This document shows, one piece after another, positions 15,953 through 24,867 of a stretch of 64,000 nt of DNA; position 1 is the stretch's first letter; the number at the start of each line of letters is the position of its first letter. The stretch spans positions 1 to 64,000 of the forward strand of contig NZ_QSFA01000007.1 of NCBI RefSeq assembly GCF_003467125.1. The letters are read 5' to 3'. The notes under the pieces are model-generated. The model saw only the letters and a program-made list of their open reading frames with translations. It was not told where the DNA came from and made no database searches. The stretch is from Megasphaera sp. AM44-1BH. Lineage in GTDB: Bacteria; Bacillota; Negativicutes; Veillonellales; Megasphaeraceae. Both the position numbers and the translations under genes were made by a program.

Positions 15953-17797
15953 ATGAAAAAGACATGGTTAAAACGTGCAATTCTTTCGATGATGGTCTGC
16001 GGTTCTGCTTTCGGGATCATTCCCGGTGTGCAGGCGGCAAACGTACGCATTCTGCCCGTAGATAACGCAAAGTTTCTGGCAGGGGCGAAGTTTGATTTTG
16101 ATGTAGAAGTCAGTCAGGCGAAAAACCTGAAAAACGTGAACATCACCATCAACAATCAGCCGGCAGATAAATTCTTCGGAAAAGATCTGAAGGCGACGAA
16201 TCTGGACAACGGGGTCATTTCCTACCGCGTGAACAACGTGAATTTCCCCAAAGCCGGCAGCTACACGGTGCAGGCTTCGGCAACGGATGATACGGGCCGC
16301 AATGTAAGCAATGCCCGCTATACAGTCGTCCAGGAAAAAGCCCAGAAACAGGCGAAAAACGTCATCCTCTTCGTCGGCGACGGCATGTCCCTTCAGGCCC
16401 GCGAAATGGCACGTATCATCTCCAAAGGCATGACCAATGGGAAATATAACGACCTGCTGGCTATGGAAAAGATGCCCCACAACTGTCTGATCACGACCAG
16501 CGGCTATGATTCCCTGACGACAGACAGCGCCAACTCGGCATCGGCCTATGCGACAGGTCATAAATCGGTTGTCAACGCCATGGGCGTATATGAAGATTCG
16601 ACAAAAGATCCCTTTGACGATCCCCGCGTAGAAAACATCAGTGAAATCGTCAAACGGTCCCGCGGCATGTCCGTAGGTATCATTACCCAGGCCGAATCGA
16701 CGGACGCCACACCGGCTGCCATGGTCGGCCATACGCGCCGCCGGGCCAACCAGGATTACCTGGCTTCGGAATATCTGGAAGATTACCACCGTCCGGATGT
16801 CATCATGGGTGGCGGTTCCAGCCGGTATATCCCCCAGAGCGAATCGGGATCCAAGCGTCATGATAACCAGAACGTCATCCAGGAATTCAAAGACAAAGGC
16901 TATACCTTCGTCACGACGTCCAAAGAAATGATGGCAGCACCGTCCAATAAACCGCTCCTGGGATTATTCAAGCCGGGGACGATGAATGTCTATATCGACC
17001 GGGAAATGCTTAAAAATCCTGAAGTATTAGGGAAATATACGGACCAGCCGAATCTGGTCAACATGACGAAAAAATCTCTCGACATCCTCAGCCAGAATCC
17101 GAAAGGCTTCTTTGCCATGATCGAAGGCGCTTCCATCGATAAACAGCTCCATGCCATGGACTGGCAGCGGGCTACGTACGATACGATCGAATTCGATAAG
17201 GCCATCGAATACGCCCAGAAATGGAATAAAGAACACGGCGACAACACGCTGATCATCGTCGTGGCAGACCATGCCCACGGTGCATCCATTACCGGTACGT
17301 ATCATGAACGGGATGGCAAGAAAGGTCTGGCAGCGGTCCGCACCTATGCCGACTCTATCTTCCCGACATTCAAGGATGCCAATCACGACGGATTCCCGGA
17401 CAACCCCGATCCCGATGTAACGCTGGCTATCCAGTATGCCAACCATCCGGCTTATTATGAAAACTTCCACTTCCAGCAGAAACCGACCCTGCCGACGATT
17501 ACTGAAAAAGTCACGAAGCAGGAAGCCCAGCAGATCGGTGACAAGACGGAATACCATCAGGTATCGACCGTCGTTGCCAAAGCCAACCCGGCCCGTCATC
17601 ATGACGGCGACCCCGTCGAACTCGTTCCAGCCAACATTCCCGATACCATCGGCGATGAATGTCATGCAGCCGACGATGTGCCCCTGAATGCAGAAGGCCC
17701 CGGTTCGGAATACTTTAACGGCGTCATGGATAATACGGAAGTCTTCTTCGGTATTATGCGTGCCCTGGGCATCGATGCCACAAAAACCGTAAAATAA
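15953..17797 (+). CDS. Exported alkaline phosphatase with N-terminal Ig-like domain
   Basis: 614-residue secreted phosphomonoesterase. Signal peptide MKKTWLKRAILSMMVCGSAFGIIPGVQA (cleavage after VQA28). Residues about 30-126 look like an Ig/Big-type beta domain ending TDDTGRNVSNARYTV. The phosphatase domain follows: ILFVGDGMS (first metal Asp), LTTDSANSASAYATGHKS with nucleophile Ser192, MIEGASIDKQLHAMDW, and VVADHAHGAS with metal ligands. The extra N-terminal domain makes it longer than E. coli PhoA (471). AGGAGGT precedes ATG 15953. Probably phosphate-starvation controlled (Pho box upstream); a strong terminator follows. Confidence 0.92.
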   Translation: MKKTWLKRAILSMMVCGSAFGIIPGVQAANVRILPVDNAKFLAGAKFDFDVEVSQAKNLKNVNITINNQPADKFFGKDLKATNLDNGVISYRVNNVNFPKAGSYTVQASATDDTGRNVSNARYTVVQEKAQKQAKNVILFVGDGMSLQAREMARIISKGMTNGKYNDLLAMEKMPHNCLITTSGYDSLTTDSANSASAYATGHKSVVNAMGVYEDSTKDPFDDPRVENISEIVKRSRGMSVGIITQAESTDATPAAMVGHTRRRANQDYLASEYLEDYHRPDVIMGGGSSRYIPQSESGSKRHDNQNVIQEFKDKGYTFVTTSKEMMAAPSNKPLLGLFKPGTMNVYIDREMLKNPEVLGKYTDQPNLVNMTKKSLDILSQNPKGFFAMIEGASIDKQLHAMDWQRATYDTIEFDKAIEYAQKWNKEHGDNTLIIVVADHAHGASITGTYHERDGKKGLAAVRTYADSIFPTFKDANHDGFPDNPDPDVTLAIQYANHPAYYENFHFQQKPTLPTITEKVTKQEAQQIGDKTEYHQVSTVVAKANPARHHDGDPVELVPANIPDTIGDECHAADDVPLNAEGPGSEYFNGVMDNTEVFFGIMRALGIDATKTVK

Positions 17798-17826
17798 CCG
17801 TCTCCTTATATAGATACAATGGAAAA

Positions 17827-17871
17827 GAAGCTGTCCACGAAGTAGCCTTTCTTCGTGGACAGCTTCTTTTT
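17827..17871 (+). terminator. Terminator after alkaline phosphatase
   Basis: Perfect 16-bp arms GAAGCTGTCCACGAAG (17827-17842) and CTTCGTGGACAGCTTC (17851-17866), then T5. Confidence 0.92.
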
Positions 17872-17960
17872 GGATAAACATACAAAAAGCGTAAAACGAT
17901 TAACTATAACCTATGAGAATAGAAAATAGGAAACATGATAAACAATCAGAATAATAATCC

Positions 17961-18266
17961 TTGACAGAGGAAAAAAACGCCTTATAATGTTGCCATGCAA
18001 GTCAAACAGACATGCAGACCAATACAACAACCCATATATACGATGAGCGAGAGCAAAAAGTGTGGCGTCTACTTTTTCAGAGAGTCCGTGGCTGGTGTGA
18101 ACGGATAAAGCCGTCAGGCGAATATATCACTCGTGAGTACTTTTCCTGAAAAGAGTAAGGAAAAGCGGATATCCCGTTATCGATACACCAAAGGATAATG
18201 CAGGGTGGTACCGCGTACAAACGCCCCTGTTTCTGCCGGAACCGGCGGAAACAGGAGCATTTTTTT
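17961..18266 (+). promoter_or_regulatory. Promoter and T-box leader of the liv operon (probable Ile specifier)
   Basis: Promoter TTGACA (17961-17966), 16-bp spacer, TATAAT (17983-17988). The leader has T-box landmarks in order: GATGAGCGAGAG at the stem I base, AGAGAGTCCGTGG with GGTGTGAACGG in the distal stem I, a specifier region reading GAATATATCACTCGTGAG, and the T-box AGGGTGGTACCGCG at 18202-18215. The terminator stem is 18226-18239/18242-18255 with T7 at 18260-18266. ATC (18126-18128), just before the ACTCGTGAG element, is the likeliest specifier codon (isoleucine). Uncharged tRNA would then switch on the downstream branched-chain amino acid importer. The leader is certain, the codon is inference. 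Confidence 0.88.
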
Positions 18267-18299
18267 ATATGGGAATGAGAAGGGGAGAGTGGAGTAATC

Positions 18300-19448
18300 A
18301 TGAAACACACATTTTTAAAACAAATTGTTGTTGCAGGACTGGCCGTCATGACGGCCGTATCCATCGCCGGCTGCGGGGGCAGCAAAGACGGGGACAGTAA
18401 TGGCAAGTCGGCCAAAATCGGATTTATCACGGCTTATACCGGCCCTGGCGCAGCTTACGGGCAGGCCATGAAAGAAGGGGTAGACCTGGCCGTAGATGAA
18501 ATCAATAAGGATCCCAATACGAAAGTCAAGATCGACCTCAAGACCTATGATACCAAGCTGGATAAGACAGAAGCCATCAACGCGACCAAGAAAGCCATCG
18601 AACAGGATAAGGTCCTGGCCATCGAAGGGCCGATGACGACGGGCGAAATCATGGCAGCCGGCCCGATTGCCCAGCAGGACAAAGTCGTCTGCTTTACCAC
18701 CGGCGGGACCGGCCCGGATGTAACGAACATCGGCGATTATATTTTCCGCAACGCCATCCCGGGCAAACTGGCTATTCCCCAGACGGTAAAGAAAGCGCAG
18801 CAGAAATTAGGCTTCAAGAAAGTAGCTCTTTTATATTCCAACAATAACGACCAGATGGTCGGTGAAAGCAAAATTTATCAGCAGGTCTTTGCTGATAACG
18901 GCATAGAAGTCGTCGATACGGAAACCTTTGCCGATAAGGACACGGATTTCTCGGCACAGCTGACGAAAATCCAGGCTGCCAATCCTGACGTCATCGCCGT
19001 GGCCGGCCTCTATCAGGAAGGCGCCCTCATTGCCAAGAAAGCCCGTGAAATGGGGATGAACCAGCCGATTATCGGCAATAATGGATTCAACAGCCCGGAA
19101 TACATCAAACAGGCCGGCGCCGCTGCCGACGGCACCATGGTAGCAACACCGTGGAATCCGGAACGGCAGAGCGAAAAAGCCCAGAATTTCCGCAAAGCCT
19201 TCGTTGCCAAATACGGACATGAACCGGATCAGTTCGCTGCCCAGGCTTATGACGCCATGTACATCATCCACGAAGCCGTAGAAAAATCGGGTACGACGAC
19301 GAACCGCAAGAAGTTCCGCGATGCTCTGGCTCAGATCACGAACTTTGAAGGCGCAACTGGCGTGTTTTCTTTCGATGATCACCGCGACCCGTCTATGGAT
19401 CTGGACGTACTGGTCATCAAAGACGGCAAATGGACGCCGTTACAGTAA
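18300..19448 (+). CDS. livJ: Branched-chain amino acid ABC transporter substrate-binding lipoprotein
   Basis: 382-residue periplasmic-binding protein of the LivJ/LivK type I fold. Lipoprotein signal with lipobox SIAGC (Cys25), then AKIGFITAYTGPGAAYGQAMKEGVDLAVDEIN, the hallmark opening of the Leu/Ile/Val-binding family, and VLAIEGPMTTGEIMAAGPIAQ. It presents the amino acid to LivHM. First gene after the T-box, followed 36 bp later by livH. Regulation by an amino acid T-box supports branched-chain amino acids as the ligand rather than amides or urea, which related systems carry. Confidence 0.92.
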   Translation: MKHTFLKQIVVAGLAVMTAVSIAGCGGSKDGDSNGKSAKIGFITAYTGPGAAYGQAMKEGVDLAVDEINKDPNTKVKIDLKTYDTKLDKTEAINATKKAIEQDKVLAIEGPMTTGEIMAAGPIAQQDKVVCFTTGGTGPDVTNIGDYIFRNAIPGKLAIPQTVKKAQQKLGFKKVALLYSNNNDQMVGESKIYQQVFADNGIEVVDTETFADKDTDFSAQLTKIQAANPDVIAVAGLYQEGALIAKKAREMGMNQPIIGNNGFNSPEYIKQAGAAADGTMVATPWNPERQSEKAQNFRKAFVAKYGHEPDQFAAQAYDAMYIIHEAVEKSGTTTNRKKFRDALAQITNFEGATGVFSFDDHRDPSMDLDVLVIKDGKWTPLQ

Positions 19449-19484
19449 TCGTTCTTTCGTTTTACAGATAGAGGGGTATATATC

Positions 19485-20366
19485 GTGTTTTTTCAGCAGC
19501 TTATTAATGGATTGAATCTTGGCAGTGCCTATGCTGTCATTGCCATTGGCTATACGCTGGTTTTCGGGGTGTTGAACATCATCAATATGGCCCATGGCGA
19601 AATCTTCATGTTCGGTGCCTTTATCGGCCTGATGCTGGTAACGGCTGCCGGAGCCAATATATTCGTAGCTCTCATCGGTGCCATGCTGGGCGGGGCGGTC
19701 CTGGGATTCCTGCTGGAATACCTGGCACTGCGTCCCCTGCGCCGCCGCAAGGTGACCCACCTGGCACCGCTTATCAGTACTATTGGCGTATCGATTTTCC
19801 TGGAAAGTCTGGCCCTCAAAATCTGGGGGCCCCAGACCCAGTCTTTCCCGCCCCAGTTTGAAGGGGCGCTCATGGATGCCGGCCTGTTCAAAGTATCCAT
19901 GATTCAGATCGTCGGGTTCTGTACGGCTATCGTCCTGATGGTGCTGCTGACACTGTTGCTGGATAAGACGAAAATCGGCAAGGCAGTCAAGGCGACGTCG
20001 GAAAATATCGAAACGGCAGGCCTCCTGGGCATCAATACGAGCCGCATCATCACCTTTACGGTCATGCTGGCATCTTCCCTGGGGGCGGCGGCCGGTGTCC
20101 TCGTCGGTCTTTCCTTCAATGCCATCGAACCGACCATGGGCATGACCATGAGCTTTAAAGGCCTGGCCGTACTCATTATGGGCGGCCTGGGCAATATCCG
20201 CGGTGCCATGATGGGCGGCTTCATTCTCGGCATTGCCGAAGTATTCAGCGTCGCCTATGGCGCGTCGTCGTATCGCGATGCCGTTGCTTTCGGCATCATC
20301 ATTCTCATCTTGTTCTTCCGGCCCGAAGGGCTCTTTTCCAAGGCCGGCAAAGGAGGCAGACCGTAA
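19485..20366 (+). CDS. livH: Branched-chain amino acid ABC transporter permease LivH
   Basis: 293-residue permease with eight or so helices: FFQQLINGLNLGSAYAVIAIGYTLVFGVLNIINMAHGEIFM is the diagnostic LivH start. The conserved coupling region GLLGINTSRIITFTVMLAS and MGGLGNIRGAMMGGFILGIAE follow. GTG start at 19485 behind GAGGGG. The stop overlaps the livM start by one base (TAATG), so the subunits are made in step. Confidence 0.94.
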   Translation: MFFQQLINGLNLGSAYAVIAIGYTLVFGVLNIINMAHGEIFMFGAFIGLMLVTAAGANIFVALIGAMLGGAVLGFLLEYLALRPLRRRKVTHLAPLISTIGVSIFLESLALKIWGPQTQSFPPQFEGALMDAGLFKVSMIQIVGFCTAIVLMVLLTLLLDKTKIGKAVKATSENIETAGLLGINTSRIITFTVMLASSLGAAAGVLVGLSFNAIEPTMGMTMSFKGLAVLIMGGLGNIRGAMMGGFILGIAEVFSVAYGASSYRDAVAFGIIILILFFRPEGLFSKAGKGGRP

Positions 20367-21328
20367 TGGACGAAATACTGAACGGCTATGTCCTGCAGGT
20401 CGTCGTGTTTTCCTGCATCAATATTATATTGGCATTGTCTGTCTATATGACATTATGCACTGGCCAGATGTCTCTGGGTAATGCCGGTTTCATGAGTGTC
20501 GGTGCCTATACGTCGGCCATACTGACCATGCAGGCCGGACTTCCCATGCCGGCTGCCATCGTCCTTGGCGGTATCATGGCCGCTGTGGTCGCTCTCATCG
20601 TCGGTATTCCGACGACGCGGCTGCGCGGCATGTATCTGGCTATAGCCACTCTGGGATTTGGTGAAGTCGTCCGCGTCCTGGCCCTGAATCTGAAGATTAC
20701 CAACGGCGCTCTTGGCCTTTCGGGAATTCCTTCCATGGCCAATACCCTGGGCGATCTGGCCAGCGACCTCCTCGATGTCCTCGATATAGATACCCAGACC
20801 GGCGGCCAGCTGCTCATGTGCCTCGTCTTGCTGATTGTCGTCGTGGCTATCCTCTGGTTCTGGCGTCGTCTGGAACGCTCCCGCATCGGCCGGGCTTTTG
20901 CCGCCGTCAAAGCCGACGAACACGCGGCGGAACTTTCGGGTATTCCTATTGTATATTATAAAATGATGTCCTTTTTATTCAGCGCATTCTTTGCCGGAGT
21001 CGCCGGGGCTCTCTTTGCCCATACGGCCAATTTCATCAGCCCGACTGATTTCTCATGGCACAAAGTCGTCAATGCCCTGTTGTACTGCGTATTCGGCGGC
21101 AGCAATGTCATGTGGGGTTCGCCTCTGGGCGCGGTCATCCTGACCGTACTGCCGGAATTGCTGCGCGACCTGGCGGAATATCGGGATATGCTCTACGGCA
21201 TCATGCTGGTAGCGCTCATGGCCTTCCGGCCCGACGGCATCCTGTCCTACGATGTCCTGAAACGGATGACACGGAAACGGCCGGCCCATGCCGTTCCGGA
21301 ACGGGCTGCGAAAGAAGGTGACCGGTAA
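20366..21328 (+). CDS. livM: Branched-chain amino acid ABC transporter permease LivM
   Basis: 320-residue permease: MTLCTGQMSLGNAGFMSVGAY is the LivM signature. It also has TTRLRGMYLAIATLGFGEVVRVLALNL, the EAA-like loop GRAFAAVKADEHAAELSGI and the C-terminal FGGSNVMWGSPLGAVILTVLPE. It pairs with LivH in the membrane. It starts and ends with one-base TAATG overlaps. Confidence 0.94.
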   Translation: MDEILNGYVLQVVVFSCINIILALSVYMTLCTGQMSLGNAGFMSVGAYTSAILTMQAGLPMPAAIVLGGIMAAVVALIVGIPTTRLRGMYLAIATLGFGEVVRVLALNLKITNGALGLSGIPSMANTLGDLASDLLDVLDIDTQTGGQLLMCLVLLIVVVAILWFWRRLERSRIGRAFAAVKADEHAAELSGIPIVYYKMMSFLFSAFFAGVAGALFAHTANFISPTDFSWHKVVNALLYCVFGGSNVMWGSPLGAVILTVLPELLRDLAEYRDMLYGIMLVALMAFRPDGILSYDVLKRMTRKRPAHAVPERAAKEGDR

Positions 21329-22095
21329 TGCTTCTGGAATTACAGCATGTCATCAAACGGTTCGGCGGCGTCACGGCTTCTTCTGATATTTCCTTTTCCG
21401 TGGAAGAAGGCCAGATTTATGGCATTATCGGTCCTAATGGCGCCGGCAAGACGACTCTGTTCAATCTTATTACCGGCGTATATCAGGTATCGGAAGGGGA
21501 TATCCTCTTTCAGGGCACGTCCATTGAAGGAAAGAAGCCTCATGAAATCACGGCCCTGGGCATTGCCCGGACGTTCCAGAATATCCGCCTCTTTCCCCAG
21601 ATGACGGTCCTTGAAAACTGCCTGGTCGGCTGCCATACCCAGCTTCATTCCGGTATCCTGGCCAGCGTGTTCCATACGAAAGGCCAGAGACAGGAAGAAC
21701 AGGAAGCACGGCAGCGGGCCATGGATTTCCTGAAGTTCGTAGGTCTTGAGAAAGATGCCTGTACGATTGCGTCCAGTCTGCCCTATGGCAAGCAGCGCAA
21801 GCTGGAAATTGCCCGTGCCATGTCCACCCATCCCAAGCTGCTCCTCCTCGATGAACCGGCAGCGGGCATGAATGACAGTGAAACGGCGGCACTGGGTACG
21901 CTCATCCGGGGCCTGCGCGATACGTATCACGTGAGCATCGTCCTCATTGAACACGATATGAATCTCATGATGGATTTGTGCGACCGCCTGGTAGTCATCA
22001 ATTTTGGCAAAAAACTGGCCGAAGGAACGCCGGCGGAAATCCAGAATAATCCTGCCGTTATCGAAGCCTATCTGGGAAAGGAGGATGAAGGATAA
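21328..22095 (+). CDS. livG: Branched-chain amino acid ABC transporter ATPase LivG
   Basis: 255-residue ABC ATPase: Walker A GPNGAGKT (35-42), the LivG-type long insertion after the Q-loop with FQNIRLFPQMTVLENCLVG, Walker B LLLLDEPAAGMN and H-loop VLIEHDMNLMM. The ABC signature reads LPYGKQRKLEIARAM, a LivG-like variant of LSGGQ. It joins its neighbours by TAATG overlaps. Confidence 0.94.
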   Translation: MLLELQHVIKRFGGVTASSDISFSVEEGQIYGIIGPNGAGKTTLFNLITGVYQVSEGDILFQGTSIEGKKPHEITALGIARTFQNIRLFPQMTVLENCLVGCHTQLHSGILASVFHTKGQRQEEQEARQRAMDFLKFVGLEKDACTIASSLPYGKQRKLEIARAMSTHPKLLLLDEPAAGMNDSETAALGTLIRGLRDTYHVSIVLIEHDMNLMMDLCDRLVVINFGKKLAEGTPAEIQNNPAVIEAYLGKEDEG

Positions 22096-22808
22096 TGCTC
22101 CTGGAATTAAAAAATATCGTAGCCGGATACGGCAGCATCATGGCCCTCAAGGGCATCAGCCTGTCCGTACGGGAAGGCAGTATCGTTTCCCTCATCGGTG
22201 CCAATGGCGCCGGGAAATCGACGACCATGAGGACCATTATGGGGCTGGTGTCTCTCAGAGAAGGGGAAATCCGCTTTAAAGGGGCGCCTCTTTCGGGGAC
22301 GAAACCCTATCAGGTCGTCCATGAAGGCATATCCCTCGTACCGGAAGGCCGGCAGATCCTGCAGAATATGAGCGTCGAAGAAAATCTGTATCTCGGCGCC
22401 TACCAGCGCAGTGACAAAGACGGCATCGCCGCAGATCTGAAAAAGGTCTACGAACGCTTTCCTCGTCTGGAAGAACGAAAAAAGCAGTTTGGCGGGACGT
22501 TGTCCGGCGGCGAACAGCAGATGCTGGCCATCGGGCGTGCCGTCATGGCCCGGCCGGAACTGCTCCTCCTCGACGAACCGTCCATGGGGCTGGCCCCCAT
22601 CGTCGTGCAGGAAATCTTTGATGTCATCAAGGATATCAATGACAGCGGCACGACCATCCTCCTGGTGGAACAAAATGCCCGGAAGGCCCTGCAGATTGCC
22701 GACTATGCCTACGTTATGGAAACGGGGCACATCGTCCTGGAGGGAACAGCGGCAGACGTAGCGGCCAATCCCCAGGTCACAGCGGCATACCTGGGCGGCA
22801 AAAAGTAA
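22095..22808 (+). CDS. livF: Branched-chain amino acid ABC transporter ATPase LivF
   Basis: 237-residue ABC ATPase: Walker A GANGAGKS (35-42), VPEGRQILQNMSVEENLYLGAY (typical LivF), canonical signature LSGGEQQMLAIGRAVM and Walker B LLLLDEPSMGLAP. Last gene of the five-gene liv operon, followed by a strong two-way terminator. Confidence 0.94.
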   Translation: MLLELKNIVAGYGSIMALKGISLSVREGSIVSLIGANGAGKSTTMRTIMGLVSLREGEIRFKGAPLSGTKPYQVVHEGISLVPEGRQILQNMSVEENLYLGAYQRSDKDGIAADLKKVYERFPRLEERKKQFGGTLSGGEQQMLAIGRAVMARPELLLLDEPSMGLAPIVVQEIFDVIKDINDSGTTILLVEQNARKALQIADYAYVMETGHIVLEGTAADVAANPQVTAAYLGGKK

Positions 22809-22866
22809 TACCGCCATTTTGCAGATGTACCTGTACCGGAAGGGGGATATCATCTTTTCCAGTACG

Positions 22867-22923
22867 ACAAAGGCTTCCGTACTATGAGCTTTGGACTCAT
22901 AGTACGGAAGCCTTTGTTTTTTT
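22867..22923. terminator. Bidirectional terminator between livF and mrp
   Basis: 22-bp perfect arms (22867-22888 and 22896-22917) with a 7-nt loop and T7 on the right; the A-rich left side gives a short T tract for leftward reading. It serves livF and the convergent mrp gene. Confidence 0.92.
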
Positions 22924-22938
22924 GCCGGAAAACGGGAT

Positions 22939-23775
22939 TTATTTACCCAGCACACCTTCGAGGAAGGCAGCCGTATCGGACAGGTAGTCGGCCTTGTAGC
23001 TTTCGATGTCGCCTTTATCACAGTGGGCGGCAAAGGCCGGGTCGATAGGCAGTTTGGCCGTATGGCTGATGCCATATTTCTGAGCCGATTCATCGACGCG
23101 GCTCGGGCCGTAGATTTCTACTTTTTCATGACAGTTCGGGCATTCGAAGTAACTCATGTTTTCGATGAGGCCGAGGACGGGGATGTGCATCAGTTCGGAC
23201 ATCTTCAGGGCCTTTTCGACAATCAGGGAAACCAGTTCCTGCGGCGATGTAACGACGAGGATGCCATCGACGGGCAGGCTCTGGAATACGGTCAGGGGGA
23301 CATCGCCCGTTCCCGGAGGCATATCGACGAACATGTAGTCGATGTCGCCCCAGAGTACGTCGGTCCAGAACTGTTTGACCGCCCCGGAAATGACCGGTCC
23401 TCTCCATACGACAGGCGAGGCCGAATCTTCCAGGAGGACATTCATGGACATGACTTCGATGCCGCCTTTGGTGACGACAGGATTGATACCGGCTTCACTG
23501 CCCGTAGCCCGGTCGGTGATACCGAATACTTTCGGGATGGAAGGGCCGGTGATATCGGCATCGAGGATAGCTGTCTTAAAGCCACGGCGGTGCATCTGGA
23601 CGGCCATGAGGGAAGTGACCAGGGATTTACCGACGCCGCCTTTGCCACTGACGACGGCGATGACGTGTTTGACATGGGTGCCTTCGTGGGGCTTTGCCAG
23701 CAGGCTCTGTGGTTCCGTACGGCTTTCGCAGTTGCTGGCGCAGCTGGAACAGTCGTGATTACAGTTTTCACTCAT
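22939..23775 (-). CDS. mrp: Mrp/NBP35-family P-loop ATPase, iron-sulfur carrier
   Basis: 278-residue Mrp/ApbC-type protein that binds and transfers Fe-S clusters. The N-terminus carries a Cys cluster (Cys5, 9, 12, 16), followed by deviant Walker A GKGGVGKS (44-51), DADITGPSIPK, a VDMPPGTGD switch region and the paired C-terminal FECPNCHEK CxxC that binds the shared cluster in dimers. Its start overlaps the DUF134 stop by 4 bp, a pairing common in anaerobic Firmicutes. Cytoplasmic. Confidence 0.92.
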   Translation of the reverse strand: MSENCNHDCSSCASNCESRTEPQSLLAKPHEGTHVKHVIAVVSGKGGVGKSLVTSLMAVQMHRRGFKTAILDADITGPSIPKVFGITDRATGSEAGINPVVTKGGIEVMSMNVLLEDSASPVVWRGPVISGAVKQFWTDVLWGDIDYMFVDMPPGTGDVPLTVFQSLPVDGILVVTSPQELVSLIVEKALKMSELMHIPVLGLIENMSYFECPNCHEKVEIYGPSRVDESAQKYGISHTAKLPIDPAFAAHCDKGDIESYKADYLSDTAAFLEGVLGK

Positions 23776-24149
23776 TGTGTATCATGCTCCTTTTGTGGGA
23801 TCGTATCCCTTTTTTCGCGGACAGCCCGGCAGAATGGGTTACAGCACGAGCCGGCGCGTTCACAAACCTGGATTTTACCGCCCTGGATGAGCAGGCGTCT
23901 GCCGTAAACCAGCGCTAAAGCTACTTTATGACGGGCCGATTCATAGATTCCCGTTACGGTCGTACGGCCTACATCCATCTGTACAGCGGCCTGTTCCTGT
24001 GTCAGGCCGACCAGATCCATGAGGCGGATGACTTCGTATTCATCGACGGTCATTACAATAGTATCACAATCATTTTGCTTTCCGTCGGGAGTAAATGATT
24101 CCTGACGGGGCAGAGAACAGACACGGCGGCAGCGTTGGGGACGCGGCAT
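23772..24149 (-). CDS. DUF134 family helix-turn-helix protein
   Basis: 125-residue protein starting MPRPQRCRRVC, the DUF134 hallmark, with a sigma-like HTH (MTVDEYEVIRLMDLVGLTQEQAAVQMDVGRTTVTGIYESARHKVA, spread over about residues 40-85) and a C-terminal Cys group (CERAGSCCNPFC). Likely a small DNA-binding protein with a metal or cluster site. The frame continues upstream, but AAGGAGGAG precedes ATG 24149. Co-translated with mrp through an ATGA overlap, so it probably controls or serves the same Fe-S task. Confidence 0.85.
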   Translation of the reverse strand: MPRPQRCRRVCSLPRQESFTPDGKQNDCDTIVMTVDEYEVIRLMDLVGLTQEQAAVQMDVGRTTVTGIYESARHKVALALVYGRRLLIQGGKIQVCERAGSCCNPFCRAVREKRDTIPQKEHDTQ

Positions 24150-24293
24150 ACAAACTCCTCCTTTCACCATGACGATATAGAGCATGGCGTACCATACTCT
24201 GTCTTTATTATACTGGTGATGATGACATATGTCAAAACATAAATACATATAATATAGATAAAATAGAATACAAATACCGGATGCGATGACGCA

Positions 24294-24321
24294 AAAAGCA
24301 GACCGCCGGAAAGACGGTCTG
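24294..24321 (-). terminator. Terminator after the cysteine hydrolase gene
   Basis: Leftward: CAGACCGTC and GGCGGTCTG arms (24313-24321 and 24299-24307) followed by CTTTTTG. Confidence 0.7.
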
Positions 24322-24328
24322 GCCTGGA

Positions 24329-24850
24329 TCAGATAATGTCGATATGACAGCGTTTCATGGCGCGCAGGGCTTCAGCATGGCTTTCGGGCGTGACGCCGGC
24401 ACAGCAGTCGCTCTGGACGGCGATTTCCTTTTCCGGGAAATAGGCTTTTAAGAGCATGGCGTTGGAAATGACGCAGATATCCGTACACAGTCCCATGAGG
24501 ACGAGACGGTCGTAGGGCGCCGCTTCTTCGACGAGCTGGGTGCAGCCGAATGTCGGTTTTTCCAGAACCGGTGCCATGAGCGTGTACGGCAGAAGGGCCC
24601 GGCAGATCTGCCAGCCATGGGTATCGCGGATACAATGGGGAACGGGGAGCTTACGCCCTTCCTGCGTATCCAGATAGTCTTCGCCGTGAGTATCCTGGGT
24701 AAAGATAAAATCCGTTTCCCGGGATTCATCTTTTTTGGCAGCCTGAAGAATGGCTTCGATGCGCGGTACGATGAGAGGTGCCTCTTTCGTACCCAGAGCC
24801 CCGTCGATGAAATCGTTTTGCATGTCGATGATAATATAGGCTTGTTTCAT
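24329..24850 (-). CDS. Isochorismatase-family cysteine hydrolase, nicotinamidase-like
   Basis: 173-residue alpha/beta hydrolase. Catalytic triad visible: IIIDMQNDF (Asp9), EKPTFG (Lys98) and GLCTDICVISNA (Cys126). FTQDTHGEDYLDTQEG carries Asp53 and His55, the first metal ligands of nicotinamidases, so nicotinamide deamidation (NAD salvage) is plausible; other amidase activities are possible. ATG 24850 is preferred over 24862 because the AAAGGA site lies directly against the latter. It starts 17 bp after the TenI/ThiE-like gene and is probably co-transcribed with it. Confidence 0.85.
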   Translation of the reverse strand: MKQAYIIIDMQNDFIDGALGTKEAPLIVPRIEAILQAAKKDESRETDFIFTQDTHGEDYLDTQEGRKLPVPHCIRDTHGWQICRALLPYTLMAPVLEKPTFGCTQLVEEAAPYDRLVLMGLCTDICVISNAMLLKAYFPEKEIAVQSDCCAGVTPESHAEALRAMKRCHIDII

Positions 24851-24867
24851 GAAATAGGACATCCTTT

